A stretch of 64,000 bases of DNA. It comes from CAIRDP01 sp037134895 (GTDB lineage Bacteria > Bacteroidota > Bacteroidia > Bacteroidales > FEN-979). Positions 32,323 to 40,545 of the stretch are shown here, in pieces; within the stretch, counting starts at the first letter, position 1; each line of letters starts with the position of its first letter. The notes under the pieces are model-generated. The model was not told the DNA's origin and made no database searches. It was given only the letters and a program-made list of their open reading frames with translations. The DNA lies in assembly GCA_037134895.1 (NCBI GenBank), contig JBAXLI010000003.1:1-64000 (forward strand), in the 5' to 3' direction. A program made the translations under genes and the position numbers.

Positions 32323-33461
32323 ACAGTAAGTCCGCAAATCCGGTTCAACCACGGCTTGTCCTGGTGGCAGGCAGCGGGTCCTTCCTGCCTGGCTCCCCGA
32401 TTCCCAAAACAGAGGTTGACAAATACCTGGGAGAGCTTTCCGACGCTCCGGTAAAAACCAGGAAATGGCTGCAAAGGGTAAAGGAACTGATGGCTGAACT
32501 TCTTGAGGTCGAATATTACCATTTTGCCATCGATCCGGTCAGCAGGAAGTTTACTGAGGATAACATCAGTATGTCGGTAAAAGCTGCAAAACTGGCCCTG
32601 GAAACAGCAGGCATTCCGGCCTCCGAGGTTGAGCTCATTGTTTACGGAAGCGCACACCAGGACCAGATGCCCACAGCTTCGGTAAGGATTCAGGAGGAAC
32701 TTGGGATTGACCGTTGCGCAGAGCTTTCAATACACGCAAACTGCACATCCGCATACAAAGCCCTTATGCTGGCATCCGATATGATTCGATATGGCCGGTA
32801 TGATAATGCCCTCGTTATCTCGTCGAGCATGTCGTCATCGGAACTTGTGGCCGAATATTATAACCAGCCCCTGGTAACGAAAGAGGAACTTTTTCTGCGT
32901 TATTTTCTTTCAGACGGTGCCTCCGCCCTCTTTTTAAAAGCTGCTCCTGAGAAGACTTCAGGCCTTTATATTGACCAGGTATATATTGAATCAGCCGGAG
33001 GGAACAAGCCTTCGGCCATGGGAAATAAACGCCCGGCCTACTGGATGAATCCTAAAGAAGAGTTTGAAAAGGGCTGGCATCATCTCGCCCAGATGTTCCA
33101 GGAAGAACTCCGTCAGAATTTTCACGAAGCCGATGGCTCGGTATTCCTGAACGGGCTGAAGCGGATGCTGACCCTGCACCCTGTTGATCTCAGATATCTC
33201 AGGTTTTTCCAGGTGAACTTTCCTTCAAAGCACATATCGGAACTTGTAATGGATGAGTGCGCAGAACTCGGAATACCACGTCATACGTTGTATTCCAAAA
33301 TGTCGACTATGGGATACCTTGGTCCGCCCATGGCTTTTTTATGTCTTGACAGGATACTGAAGGAAGAACATCTGTCTGATGGGGATCTTGTCCTGAGCTT
33401 TGTCACTGAAGTCAGCAAATTCATGCAGGCCGGTTATGCAATGAGCTGGCGGCAGTTCTGA
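32319..33461 (+). CDS. KAS III-like condensing enzyme with altered His and Asn motifs
   Basis: A 380-residue FabH/thiolase-fold protein beginning with GTG inside the stop codon of ECH-2. The nucleophile is probably Cys142 in SIHANCTSAYKALML. The position of the FabH HQAN motif reads FFQVNFPSK and the Asn motif near YGNTS appears as KMSTMGYLGPPMAF, so by eye both auxiliary catalytic residues are changed. DarB, the condensing enzyme of dialkylresorcinol formation, is a KAS III relative of similar size, but I cannot show that this is its orthologue. Acyl transfer or thiolysis are alternatives. Confidence 0.75.
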   Translation: MNSKSANPVQPRLVLVAGSGSFLPGSPIPKTEVDKYLGELSDAPVKTRKWLQRVKELMAELLEVEYYHFAIDPVSRKFTEDNISMSVKAAKLALETAGIPASEVELIVYGSAHQDQMPTASVRIQEELGIDRCAELSIHANCTSAYKALMLASDMIRYGRYDNALVISSSMSSSELVAEYYNQPLVTKEELFLRYFLSDGASALFLKAAPEKTSGLYIDQVYIESAGGNKPSAMGNKRPAYWMNPKEEFEKGWHHLAQMFQEELRQNFHEADGSVFLNGLKRMLTLHPVDLRYLRFFQVNFPSKHISELVMDECAELGIPRHTLYSKMSTMGYLGPPMAFLCLDRILKEEHLSDGDLVLSFVTEVSKFMQAGYAMSWRQF

Positions 33462-33477
33462 ATCACCGAACAATAAA

Positions 33478-35022
33478 ATGTCTGAAAGTAAAACATCATA
33501 TACCCTTTTCCTCCTCAGTCCCAGGCAGAGGTATATCAATTATCCCGCTCATTCCGAAATGGCGAAAATGTTCGGCAAGAGAAGATTGATGGTTCCTCTT
33601 GCCCTGCCCACCATAGCCTCACTTACACCAGGTAATTACCGCATTTCGATCTATGACGAGGAAATCGAGGACATCCCGGCAGGAAAAAAGCCCGATCTTG
33701 TCGGAATAACCACACTTGCCGCCACAGCCCGCCGGGCTTTCGAACTTGGAGATCATTTCCGCGCAATGGGGGCCAAAGTTATCTATGGAGGCCCATATGC
33801 CTCATTTATGATCGACGAAGCCCTTCAACATGGCGATACGGTTGTGGTTGGAGAAGCCGAAGGAAAATGGGAACAATGCCTCGCCGATTTTGAAAAAGGC
33901 GAATTGAAGCAGGTTTACGAATTGACTGATTACGTCGATTACCAATTTCAGAAACCTCCCCGATGGGACCTGGTGAACATGAAGAGGATCTTCCAGGTTG
34001 CAATACAGGTTTCGAGAGGCTGTCCGTTCAACTGTGACTTCTGCCTTGTTTCCAAGAATTTCGGAAGGAAAATGCGTTACCGTGAGATCGCAAATGTGGT
34101 TGAAGAGATCAAAGCCGCACCGTCAAAGTATTTCTTTTTTGTCGATGACAACCTCACCATCAATAAGCGGTATGCAAAGGAGCTCATGAAAGCGATCATA
34201 CCCCTCGGGATCTCCTGGGGTTGTATGTGCAGCCTGGATGTTGCGACCGATGACGAACTGCTGAAACTGATGGCCGATGCAGGATGTTTCAACATACTTG
34301 TAGGCTTTGAATCATTAAACCCCGACAGCCTGGATGAGACGCAAAAGCACCACAACAGGGGAGGTTCCATCTATAAGGAGGCTATAAAAAAAATTCATGC
34401 CGCCGGCATCCATATCAATGCCAGTTTTGTGGTAGGTTTTGATCATGATACTGCGGATGAGTTCGAGCGGATCTTCAACTTCACTTTGGAACATAATCTT
34501 GCCAATGTCAACCTTCACCTCCTGAATGCCCCGCCGGGGACCGAAACTCATAAAAAGCTGAATGCTGAAGGCAGGCTCATGAAATGCGACCCTGAGCTGG
34601 GTGTAGGCCACTTCCCTACAATACAGTACATGAATATGTCGCAAATTGAGATCTTCGATAAATACATGGAAACCATTACCAGGCTCTATTCATTCCCGGT
34701 CATTCGTAAGAAGGCTGAAGCCCTTTTCAGCAATGGTGCATTCACGCGTCCCGGAGGAGATATCCCGGTATGGCTTAAAGCCAGGCTTTCATGGATCACC
34801 TTCAGGGAATTCGTCCTGACTACTGATAAAGACAGGAAAGCCTTGTTCAGCAATATCTTCAATCTTATCCGCACAAAGCAGATCGCAATTGATAAAGGAC
34901 TGGGTTTCCTTCTTTCGATGCTGGGTTATCACAGGCATGTAAAGGAGCATCACAAGCGGATGGATGAGTACAGGAAGATCGTTATGTCGCAGGACCTGGG
35001 AAAATGGAAGGACAAAAAATGA
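33478..35022 (+). CDS. cobalamin-binding radical SAM protein (rSAM-2)
   Basis: A 514-residue BchE/HpnJ-like enzyme. The N-terminal B12-binding-type domain covers about 10-150 (DLVGITTLAATARRA, VIYGGPYASF, VVVGEAEGKWE). The radical SAM cluster is bound by Cys182, Cys186 and Cys189 in VSRGCPFNCDFC. A DUF4070-like C-terminal region follows (about 370-514). Enzymes of this class methylate or rearrange unreactive carbons. It is one of five such proteins in the window. The next gene starts within its stop codon. Confidence 0.88.
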   Translation: MSESKTSYTLFLLSPRQRYINYPAHSEMAKMFGKRRLMVPLALPTIASLTPGNYRISIYDEEIEDIPAGKKPDLVGITTLAATARRAFELGDHFRAMGAKVIYGGPYASFMIDEALQHGDTVVVGEAEGKWEQCLADFEKGELKQVYELTDYVDYQFQKPPRWDLVNMKRIFQVAIQVSRGCPFNCDFCLVSKNFGRKMRYREIANVVEEIKAAPSKYFFFVDDNLTINKRYAKELMKAIIPLGISWGCMCSLDVATDDELLKLMADAGCFNILVGFESLNPDSLDETQKHHNRGGSIYKEAIKKIHAAGIHINASFVVGFDHDTADEFERIFNFTLEHNLANVNLHLLNAPPGTETHKKLNAEGRLMKCDPELGVGHFPTIQYMNMSQIEIFDKYMETITRLYSFPVIRKKAEALFSNGAFTRPGGDIPVWLKARLSWITFREFVLTTDKDRKALFSNIFNLIRTKQIAIDKGLGFLLSMLGYHRHVKEHHKRMDEYRKIVMSQDLGKWKDKK

Positions 35023-36053
35023 AAGCAGGGATCGTTGGAATCATAGGGGAAGGTAAAATGGGGACCAACCTTATTCATTATCTTCTTGAATCTGGCAATG
35101 AACTCCGCTGGGTCATCAGCCCCCGGGCAGATACCGGGATATTAAGAAAGAATTTTGAGAAAAAAATAAGAAGGCTGAGGGATCATGAGATCATCTCCGA
35201 ACCCAGGCATAGCAGCCTTTTGACAACAAGGATATCCTCCGATGCCTCCATTCTTGAAGATTGCAGTCTGGTCATAGAAGCAGTTACCGAGAACCTGGAT
35301 ATAAAAAGGCAGGTCCTGGCAGCAGCTGACTCCATGCTCATTGATACCGCAATCCTCGTTTCAAACTCTTCATCCATTAATCCATCGGCACTTTGCCCCT
35401 CCCCTGCAAGGGAAAAGAATTTTGCCGGACTCCATTTTTTTTATCCGGTGAACCTGGTCAACATTGTCGAGATCATAAAGGCTCCCCATACATCCGCCGC
35501 TACAGTGGATGAGCTTGTAAGATTCCTTTCTTCAGTCAACAGGAAATATCTGATCCTGGAAGAAAGGGAAAGTTTCATTCTCAACAGGATATTTCTGGAT
35601 GTTCAGAATGAAGCTTACCACCTGGTTGAACAGGGACAGTCGACACCCCTGGAAATCGACAATATTGTTAAGGCTTCCCTCTTCCCTTCAGGAATTTTTG
35701 AATTTTTTGATCACGTTGGTCTCGATACCATGCTTCAGAGCATTATCAATTACACTTCTGATTATCCTCATGCCACTTACTACCATCCGTTGGTCGGCAA
35801 GTTAAGGCAACTTATTTCCGAAGGCTGGATGGGGAAAAAGTCGGGCCGGGGCTTTTTTGTCTACAGCGGGGCCGAACCCGAATCCTCATCCGCAGTCATG
35901 GATTCTGAAAAATCATCGGAGATACTGCATCATCTCGAATTCACATATAAAAACGCAGCAAGGAGGTTCATCACCCGTTCAGGACTGACTATTGATGAAC
36001 TGAATGAAGCATTGAAGGAATATTTCGGTACCGAAAAGGGTCCGTTTGATTAA
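35019..36053 (+). CDS. 3-hydroxyacyl-CoA dehydrogenase-like protein
   Basis: A 344-residue protein with the NAD motif GIIGEGKMG (7-15), SNSSSI at about 115-120, His139 in GLHFFYPVNLVNIVEII with Glu151, which form the usual His-Glu pair, and a C-terminal 3HCDH domain with GRGFFVY. The ATG at 35019 overlaps the preceding stop codon (ATGA); a start 15 bases upstream is also possible. It would oxidise a 3-hydroxyacyl thioester. Together with the two crotonases it suggests beta-oxidation-type chemistry inside the cluster. Confidence 0.86.
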   Translation: MKAGIVGIIGEGKMGTNLIHYLLESGNELRWVISPRADTGILRKNFEKKIRRLRDHEIISEPRHSSLLTTRISSDASILEDCSLVIEAVTENLDIKRQVLAAADSMLIDTAILVSNSSSINPSALCPSPAREKNFAGLHFFYPVNLVNIVEIIKAPHTSAATVDELVRFLSSVNRKYLILEERESFILNRIFLDVQNEAYHLVEQGQSTPLEIDNIVKASLFPSGIFEFFDHVGLDTMLQSIINYTSDYPHATYYHPLVGKLRQLISEGWMGKKSGRGFFVYSGAEPESSSAVMDSEKSSEILHHLEFTYKNAARRFITRSGLTIDELNEALKEYFGTEKGPFD

Positions 36054-36060
36054 TTGTGCG

Positions 36061-36068
36061 TATTTTTG
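36061..36068 (+). promoter_or_regulatory. -7 box before the cytochrome-like gene
   Basis: TATTTTTG fits TAnnTTTG, 23 bp before the ATG at 36092. A TTG is present upstream, but at a shorter spacing (12 bp) than usual. Confidence 0.4.
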
Positions 36069-36091
36069 TTTAAAGTAAATCATTAAGAAGT

Positions 36092-36478
36092 ATGAAAAAA
36101 GCAATGGCGATAACCGGAGTTTCTCTGGTAATGATATTTTTCATGAGCCTGGCTTTCAGGCCGGCACCTGTCATGGGATCCGCAAAATTCATGGAAGGGA
36201 ACCCCGAACTTCCCGATTCAGTAGCCAAGTTTGTTCAGAAAGCCTGTCTCGATTGTCATGGCGAGGACGGTAACGGCATGGCAAAATCTCATGTGAACCT
36301 TGGTAAGTGGAATTCGTATGATACAAAGAAACAGGCATCAAAGGCAGCTGATATGGCCAAACAGGTTGGCAAAGGTTCTATGCCCCCGGGAAAATGGAGG
36401 AAGAACAATCCCGATAACGTCCCTACCGACAAGGATATCAAGCTATTGCAGAACTGGGCAGCCGCGCTGAACAAATAG
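36092..36478 (+). CDS. small c-type cytochrome-like haem-binding protein
   Basis: A 128-residue exported protein. An N-terminal hydrophobic signal segment (about 5-22) is followed by a single haem motif CLDCH (Cys52, Cys55, His56) and a likely axial Met97 in GSMPPGKW. This is the Haem_bd type found in Bacteroidota. It would act in the periplasm, perhaps as electron donor or acceptor for an oxidation. It is embedded between the dehydrogenase and a ketosynthase, with eight bases to the latter, so it appears to belong to the operon. Confidence 0.8.
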   Translation: MKKAMAITGVSLVMIFFMSLAFRPAPVMGSAKFMEGNPELPDSVAKFVQKACLDCHGEDGNGMAKSHVNLGKWNSYDTKKQASKAADMAKQVGKGSMPPGKWRKNNPDNVPTDKDIKLLQNWAAALNK

Positions 36479-36485
36479 TTTTAGA

Positions 36486-37709
36486 ATGGCAAAAAAAGTT
36501 GTTGTCAGCGGGATGGGAATTGTTTCATCCCTTGGTTATGATTTGAATACCTTCTGGAGCAACCTGGTTGCGGGTAAGAGCGGTGTAAAGCCGATTACGC
36601 TCTTTGATGCCTCATCATGTTCCACGCGGATTGCTGCCCAGGTCCCGCCCGAATTTGAAGAGCATTCGAGATGTTTTGTCAAAAAACGTGCAGCCGGCCA
36701 GATGACCAGGGTTACCAGGATGTGTATTGTGGCTGCAAAACAGGCTGTGACCCTTTCGGGGATTGATTTTGAGAAGGAGGACAAAAACCGTTGCTCAGTG
36801 ATCATGGGAGTGGTTAATACTGGAAATTCAAGCGTTGAAAAAGACACCTCTCTTCAAAACACAGTATTTAAGAGCATGACGAATTCGATGCCCGCCTGGA
36901 TATCACTTGAATACCAGTTACTCGGTCCGAATTTCGCGATCAATACCGCCTGTGCCTCTTCAGCATACGCTATTGCGATGGGAATGCAGATGATTCAAAG
37001 CGGCATTGCTGATGTGGTGATCGCCGGTGGTGCCGATTCCATTATCAATCCGGAAGAGATAAACGGTTTCAACGCCCTTTATGCATTGTCAGTGTCCAAT
37101 GATCCCCCTGAAGCTGCCAGCAGACCTTTTTCTTCGAAAAGGGACGGGTTTGTAATCGGTGAAGGCGCCGGCGCTGTCATACTCGAGTCGGAGGAGCATG
37201 CTATAAAAAGGAATGCTGAAATATATTGTGAACTGGCCGGGTATGGCCTCACCAGTGAAGGTTACAATATAATGGCTCCTATGAAAGACGGGGAGGGAAT
37301 GGCTGCCACTATCGAAAAAGCCATACAGAATGCAGGCATTGAGAAACACGAGGTGGATTATATTAACGCTCACGGAACATCCACCGAACTGAATGACCGC
37401 TACGAAACCATGGCCATTAAAAAGGTGTTTGGAGATCTGGCATACAACATTCCGGTATCTTCTTCAAAATCCATGATTGGGCACACTATCGGCGCCGCAG
37501 GCGCGATTGAAGCCGTTATATGCATCCTCAGCATCAGGAATGATATCATTACGCCTACTATAAATTACTATGACCCCGATCCCGAACTTGATCTGGACTA
37601 TGTCCCTAACCATAGCAGGCCGAAGCAGGTTAGGGTAGCTCTCTCAAACTCATTTGGCTTTGGAGGACATAATGCCACTCTGGTATTTCGGAAATATCAG
37701 GGAATTTAA
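36486..37709 (+). CDS. beta-ketoacyl synthase (KS-E)
   Basis: A 407-residue FabF-like enzyme with Cys156 in INTACASSAYAI, His296 in NAHGTSTELND and His333 in MIGHTIGAAGA. It is the most FabF-like of the ketosynthases (SGMGIVSSLGYDL at the N-terminus, FGFGGHNATLVF at the end). It is followed closely by a carrier protein and a FabD-like transacylase, so this trio may be a complete minimal elongation set. Confidence 0.92.
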   Translation: MAKKVVVSGMGIVSSLGYDLNTFWSNLVAGKSGVKPITLFDASSCSTRIAAQVPPEFEEHSRCFVKKRAAGQMTRVTRMCIVAAKQAVTLSGIDFEKEDKNRCSVIMGVVNTGNSSVEKDTSLQNTVFKSMTNSMPAWISLEYQLLGPNFAINTACASSAYAIAMGMQMIQSGIADVVIAGGADSIINPEEINGFNALYALSVSNDPPEAASRPFSSKRDGFVIGEGAGAVILESEEHAIKRNAEIYCELAGYGLTSEGYNIMAPMKDGEGMAATIEKAIQNAGIEKHEVDYINAHGTSTELNDRYETMAIKKVFGDLAYNIPVSSSKSMIGHTIGAAGAIEAVICILSIRNDIITPTINYYDPDPELDLDYVPNHSRPKQVRVALSNSFGFGGHNATLVFRKYQGI

Positions 37710-37717
37710 TATTTTTG
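37710..37717 (+). promoter_or_regulatory. -7 box before ACP-3
   Basis: TATTTTTG directly after the KS-E stop codon and 15 bp before the carrier-protein ATG fits TAnnTTTG. Confidence 0.4.
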
Positions 37718-37732
37718 CAAAAAATTACTGAA

Positions 37733-38041
37733 ATGGCAAAAATCACAGAGAACACCAGGAATGAAGTCAGAGAGGTCGTGTTTTCGTTCTTTGCTGAAGA
37801 ATGTGAAGCAGACAAATCACAGATTAACGATAACACAAATATAATCAAGGATCTTGACGGGGACTCCCTGATGTTCCTTGAACTGATTGAGGTCTTCAAG
37901 AAGAAATACAATCTGGACATCGAGTTGAAGACGATCGGCAAATATGCAGTTAAACACCCTGTTGATACTATCGGACAACTCATTGAGATGCAGTTGCTGA
38001 TCATTGAACACGAGAATCGTTTGCTTGAACTGGACAAATAA
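37733..38041 (+). CDS. acyl carrier protein (ACP-3)
   Basis: A 102-residue carrier protein, longer than usual because of a C-terminal extension (IIEHENRLLELDK). The attachment Ser is in DLDGDSLMFLELI. The ATG at 37733 was preferred over a start 18 bases upstream that overlaps the promoter-like box. It lies between KS-E and the FabD-like gene. Confidence 0.88.
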   Translation: MAKITENTRNEVREVVFSFFAEECEADKSQINDNTNIIKDLDGDSLMFLELIEVFKKKYNLDIELKTIGKYAVKHPVDTIGQLIEMQLLIIEHENRLLELDK

Positions 38042-38049
38042 CTCCGCTT

Positions 38050-38964
38050 TTGGATTCAGATAAAATTGCGTTTGTTTTCCCGGCATTCATAAGTGAGTAC
38101 AAGGATGATCCTGCTGCAAATGTCAGCGAATTCAACGAATTGTTCATGAGTTACCTGAAGAAAGCGGCAGAATTTGCTGACAGGGACCTCCTGGAATTCA
38201 CTCCCGGGGATGATCCCACAAAACTAGACGAATTAAAGAACCAGTTCATTTCTTATATCTACAGCTGCACATGTGCTGACCTGCTGATAAAAGAAGGTGT
38301 AAAACCCGGCCTTCTTGCAGGATACAGCATGGGAATATACGCTGCATTGTATACAGCATCTTCGATCAGTTTCGAAACCGGGCTGCTGTTTATCAGGACT
38401 GCATATAATGCGATCAGGAAGTCATTGTCGTTCACAAAGTACGGCATGTGCGGGGTGATTGGTCTCAGTGAAAAGGATATTAAAGAAATCGCCTCAAGGT
38501 TTGACCTTGACCTGATGATAGTAAACCGGAACAGCGAGGTATCGTTCGTCATTGCCGGCAGCAGTTTCCACATCCATGTCTTCGCACTTAAAGCAAAAGA
38601 AGAAGGCGCTTTGCACATCCGCCAGCTGGTTTCGACAATACCTTACCATACGAACCTGTTATCGGATGCTGCTAAAGTACTGTCTGAAGTTGTCATGACT
38701 GCGGATGTTCAGTCTCCCCGTATTCCTGTCATCTCCACCCTGAGGCAGGATATGATCGCCGATGAAGGAAGGGCAAGGGAAGAAGTCGTGAATAATATCC
38801 ATTTGCCCTTCAACTGGTACGCAACCCAGCTCAGGATGTTTGAATCAGGCATTCAGAAGTTCACCGAATGCGGCCCCTCACAGATGCTTTTGAAAAACTC
38901 AAAGTTCATTAAGGACGGGGGGAAGTTTGTGACGTGGAATTCCTTATTAAAGGTAACAGAGTAA
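38050..38964 (+). CDS. malonyl-CoA:ACP transacylase-like protein (FabD-like)
   Basis: A 304-residue acyltransferase with the nucleophile Ser93 in LAGYSMGIYAAL and the catalytic His in STIPYHTNLL. It should load malonyl groups onto carrier proteins. The start is taken as TTG at 38050 because the first ATG would cut off the N-terminal beta strand KIAFVFPAF. The last codons (VTE and the stop) are already made from the GTAACAGA tandem repeat that continues downstream, so the repeat seems to have formed at or grown into the 3' end of the gene. Confidence 0.83.
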   Translation: MDSDKIAFVFPAFISEYKDDPAANVSEFNELFMSYLKKAAEFADRDLLEFTPGDDPTKLDELKNQFISYIYSCTCADLLIKEGVKPGLLAGYSMGIYAALYTASSISFETGLLFIRTAYNAIRKSLSFTKYGMCGVIGLSEKDIKEIASRFDLDLMIVNRNSEVSFVIAGSSFHIHVFALKAKEEGALHIRQLVSTIPYHTNLLSDAAKVLSEVVMTADVQSPRIPVISTLRQDMIADEGRAREEVVNNIHLPFNWYATQLRMFESGIQKFTECGPSQMLLKNSKFIKDGGKFVTWNSLLKVTE

Positions 38965-39111
38965 CAGAGTAACAGAGTAACAGAGTAACAGAGTAACAAA
39001 GTAACAGAGTAACAGAGTACCTTGTCACCTTGTTACTTCATTACTTTATTACTTCATTACTTCATTACTTCATTACTTCATTACTTCATTACTTCATTAC
39101 TTCATTACCTT
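38953..39111. repeat. two facing octamer arrays between convergent genes
   Basis: Eight units of GTAACAGA (38953-39016, one with a change) are followed after 15 bp by ten units of ATTACTTC or close variants (39032-39111). The second array read in reverse is GTAATGAA, so the two arrays can pair imperfectly (about six of eight bases per unit) into a stem of more than 60 bp. They lie between the FabD-like gene and the convergent radical SAM gene and may act as a bidirectional transcription barrier. Confidence 0.85.
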
Positions 39112-39120
39112 GTCACTCTC

Positions 39121-40545
39121 TCAAAGTCTTCCCGCGCGTTTCCAATCCCTCCTTATCCTCAGCAATGTGCGAAACATCGGTTCTGTCAATCCCTGGGCAG
39201 TTCTGATTCTGACAGCATCATTCAGCATTTCCTGGGGCGGATTGGTTTCTGAGGCAGGAAGGCAATTGAACCTGCTCAGGCTGGCTTCGCGGATCCATTC
39301 GCTGAGCAAAACCCGGGGAGATTTCTTTGAGAAATAGAAAAGGGAAGGCTGCAACAGATTATCTGAGGCTTTAAAGTACCCTTCCCTCAGTGCGATGTTA
39401 TACAAATGTGTTCCGGGATAGATCCTAAGGCCAGTGCTCATATATACCAGATCTTCGGGATTAATATAATCATCGATGAACGAAAGGGTTTCATTAAAGG
39501 TCTCCCTGTTCTCTCCCGGCCCGCCAAAAAGGAAGAACCACATCGAAGGCAGGTTGAATTCACTGATAAGGCTCGCAGTTCGGCGGATATCCTCCATAGT
39601 GAACCCTTTCCTCAGATTCCTAACAACAGAAGCGGAAGCCGAATCAGGAGTCACATCAATCTGCGCGAATCCTGCATCCAGCATCAGGCTGAAAAGCTCC
39701 TTACTGGTGTTCCTCGGATTGACCCCCATCGTGCGCAGTCTTATTTTAAGCTTTCGTTTTATCAGCTCACGGCAGATAGCCTCGGCATGTCCAATTGGCT
39801 CGTTAAATGTTGAATCAACGAATTCAAAAGTGACTGCATCCCCCAGTCTTATCGAGGTATCCTGAATTTCATCAACAATGGAAGCCGGACTGCGTAACCT
39901 GTACTGATGTCCTTCGATCAAAGGATAAGAACAGTAGATGCAGTTCATGGCGCAACCCCTCTTGGTCTGAATGCTGTATACTCCCCTCTCGGTGTATGGG
40001 ACAAAGTCAATCCGAAGGTCAATCAGTGAAGCAGGCCGGTCAGTGCAATCCCATTTGCCGGCCGGCTTCACCAGGGTATTTGAGTTCCGGCAGTACACAT
40101 TCGGAATCAATGAAGCATCCCCTCCTTTTTCAAGGCATTCAAGCAAAGCCAGCAGAGTTTCTTCACCCTCTCCTGCAATTCCAAAATCAGAGCGGGTATA
40201 TTGCAGTATTTCACGGGGAAAGATGGTATACCCGCTGCCGCCGAGAATGAATGGGACATCCGTAAGTTTACGGGCCGGTTCAATAAAATTGCGGTAAACA
40301 CCTTCAATGAAAAACCGGCTTCGTTCAGGCACAACCTCATCCACATTTCGTATACTGAAACCAATGAAATCAGGATCGAAACTGCTGATGGCCGATCCCA
40401 GGCTGCGGCCTTCGTCGAACATTCCGTCATAGATACTGACATCATATCGTCCTTCAAGAAAGGCTGCGATCAGGCATATCCCCAGTGGTGGAATGGGATA
40501 AGGCGATTTTTCGGTGTTCGTATTGACCAATAACAGCTTTTTCAT
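39121..40545 (-). CDS. cobalamin-binding radical SAM protein (rSAM-3)
   Basis: A 474-residue protein. A B12-binding-type domain (about 1-140, with PPLGICLIAAFLEG, FILGGSGYTIFP and GIAGEGEETLLAL) precedes a radical SAM core with Cys198, Cys202 and Cys205 in QTKRGCAMNCIYC. It is the free-standing relative of the radical SAM half of the fusion at 12968; both share YPLIEGH after the cluster motif and RIYPGT near the C-terminus. It is the downstream gene of a two-gene minus-strand operon, with a four-base overlap. Confidence 0.87.
   Translation of the reverse strand: MKKLLLVNTNTEKSPYPIPPLGICLIAAFLEGRYDVSIYDGMFDEGRSLGSAISSFDPDFIGFSIRNVDEVVPERSRFFIEGVYRNFIEPARKLTDVPFILGGSGYTIFPREILQYTRSDFGIAGEGEETLLALLECLEKGGDASLIPNVYCRNSNTLVKPAGKWDCTDRPASLIDLRIDFVPYTERGVYSIQTKRGCAMNCIYCSYPLIEGHQYRLRSPASIVDEIQDTSIRLGDAVTFEFVDSTFNEPIGHAEAICRELIKRKLKIRLRTMGVNPRNTSKELFSLMLDAGFAQIDVTPDSASASVVRNLRKGFTMEDIRRTASLISEFNLPSMWFFLFGGPGENRETFNETLSFIDDYINPEDLVYMSTGLRIYPGTHLYNIALREGYFKASDNLLQPSLFYFSKKSPRVLLSEWIREASLSRFNCLPASETNPPQEMLNDAVRIRTAQGLTEPMFRTLLRIRRDWKRAGRL

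Noticed and set aside
30875..33461. HMG-synthase beta-branching cassette (two crotonases plus KAS III-like protein)
   Set aside because: The condensing-enzyme-like protein does not show HMG synthase features and no decarboxylating ketosynthase or dedicated carrier protein stands next to it. A beta-oxidation-type reading fits the dehydrogenase better.
38953..39111. Possible CRISPR array
   Set aside because: Units are 8 bp, directly adjacent, without spacers; it is a simple tandem repeat.
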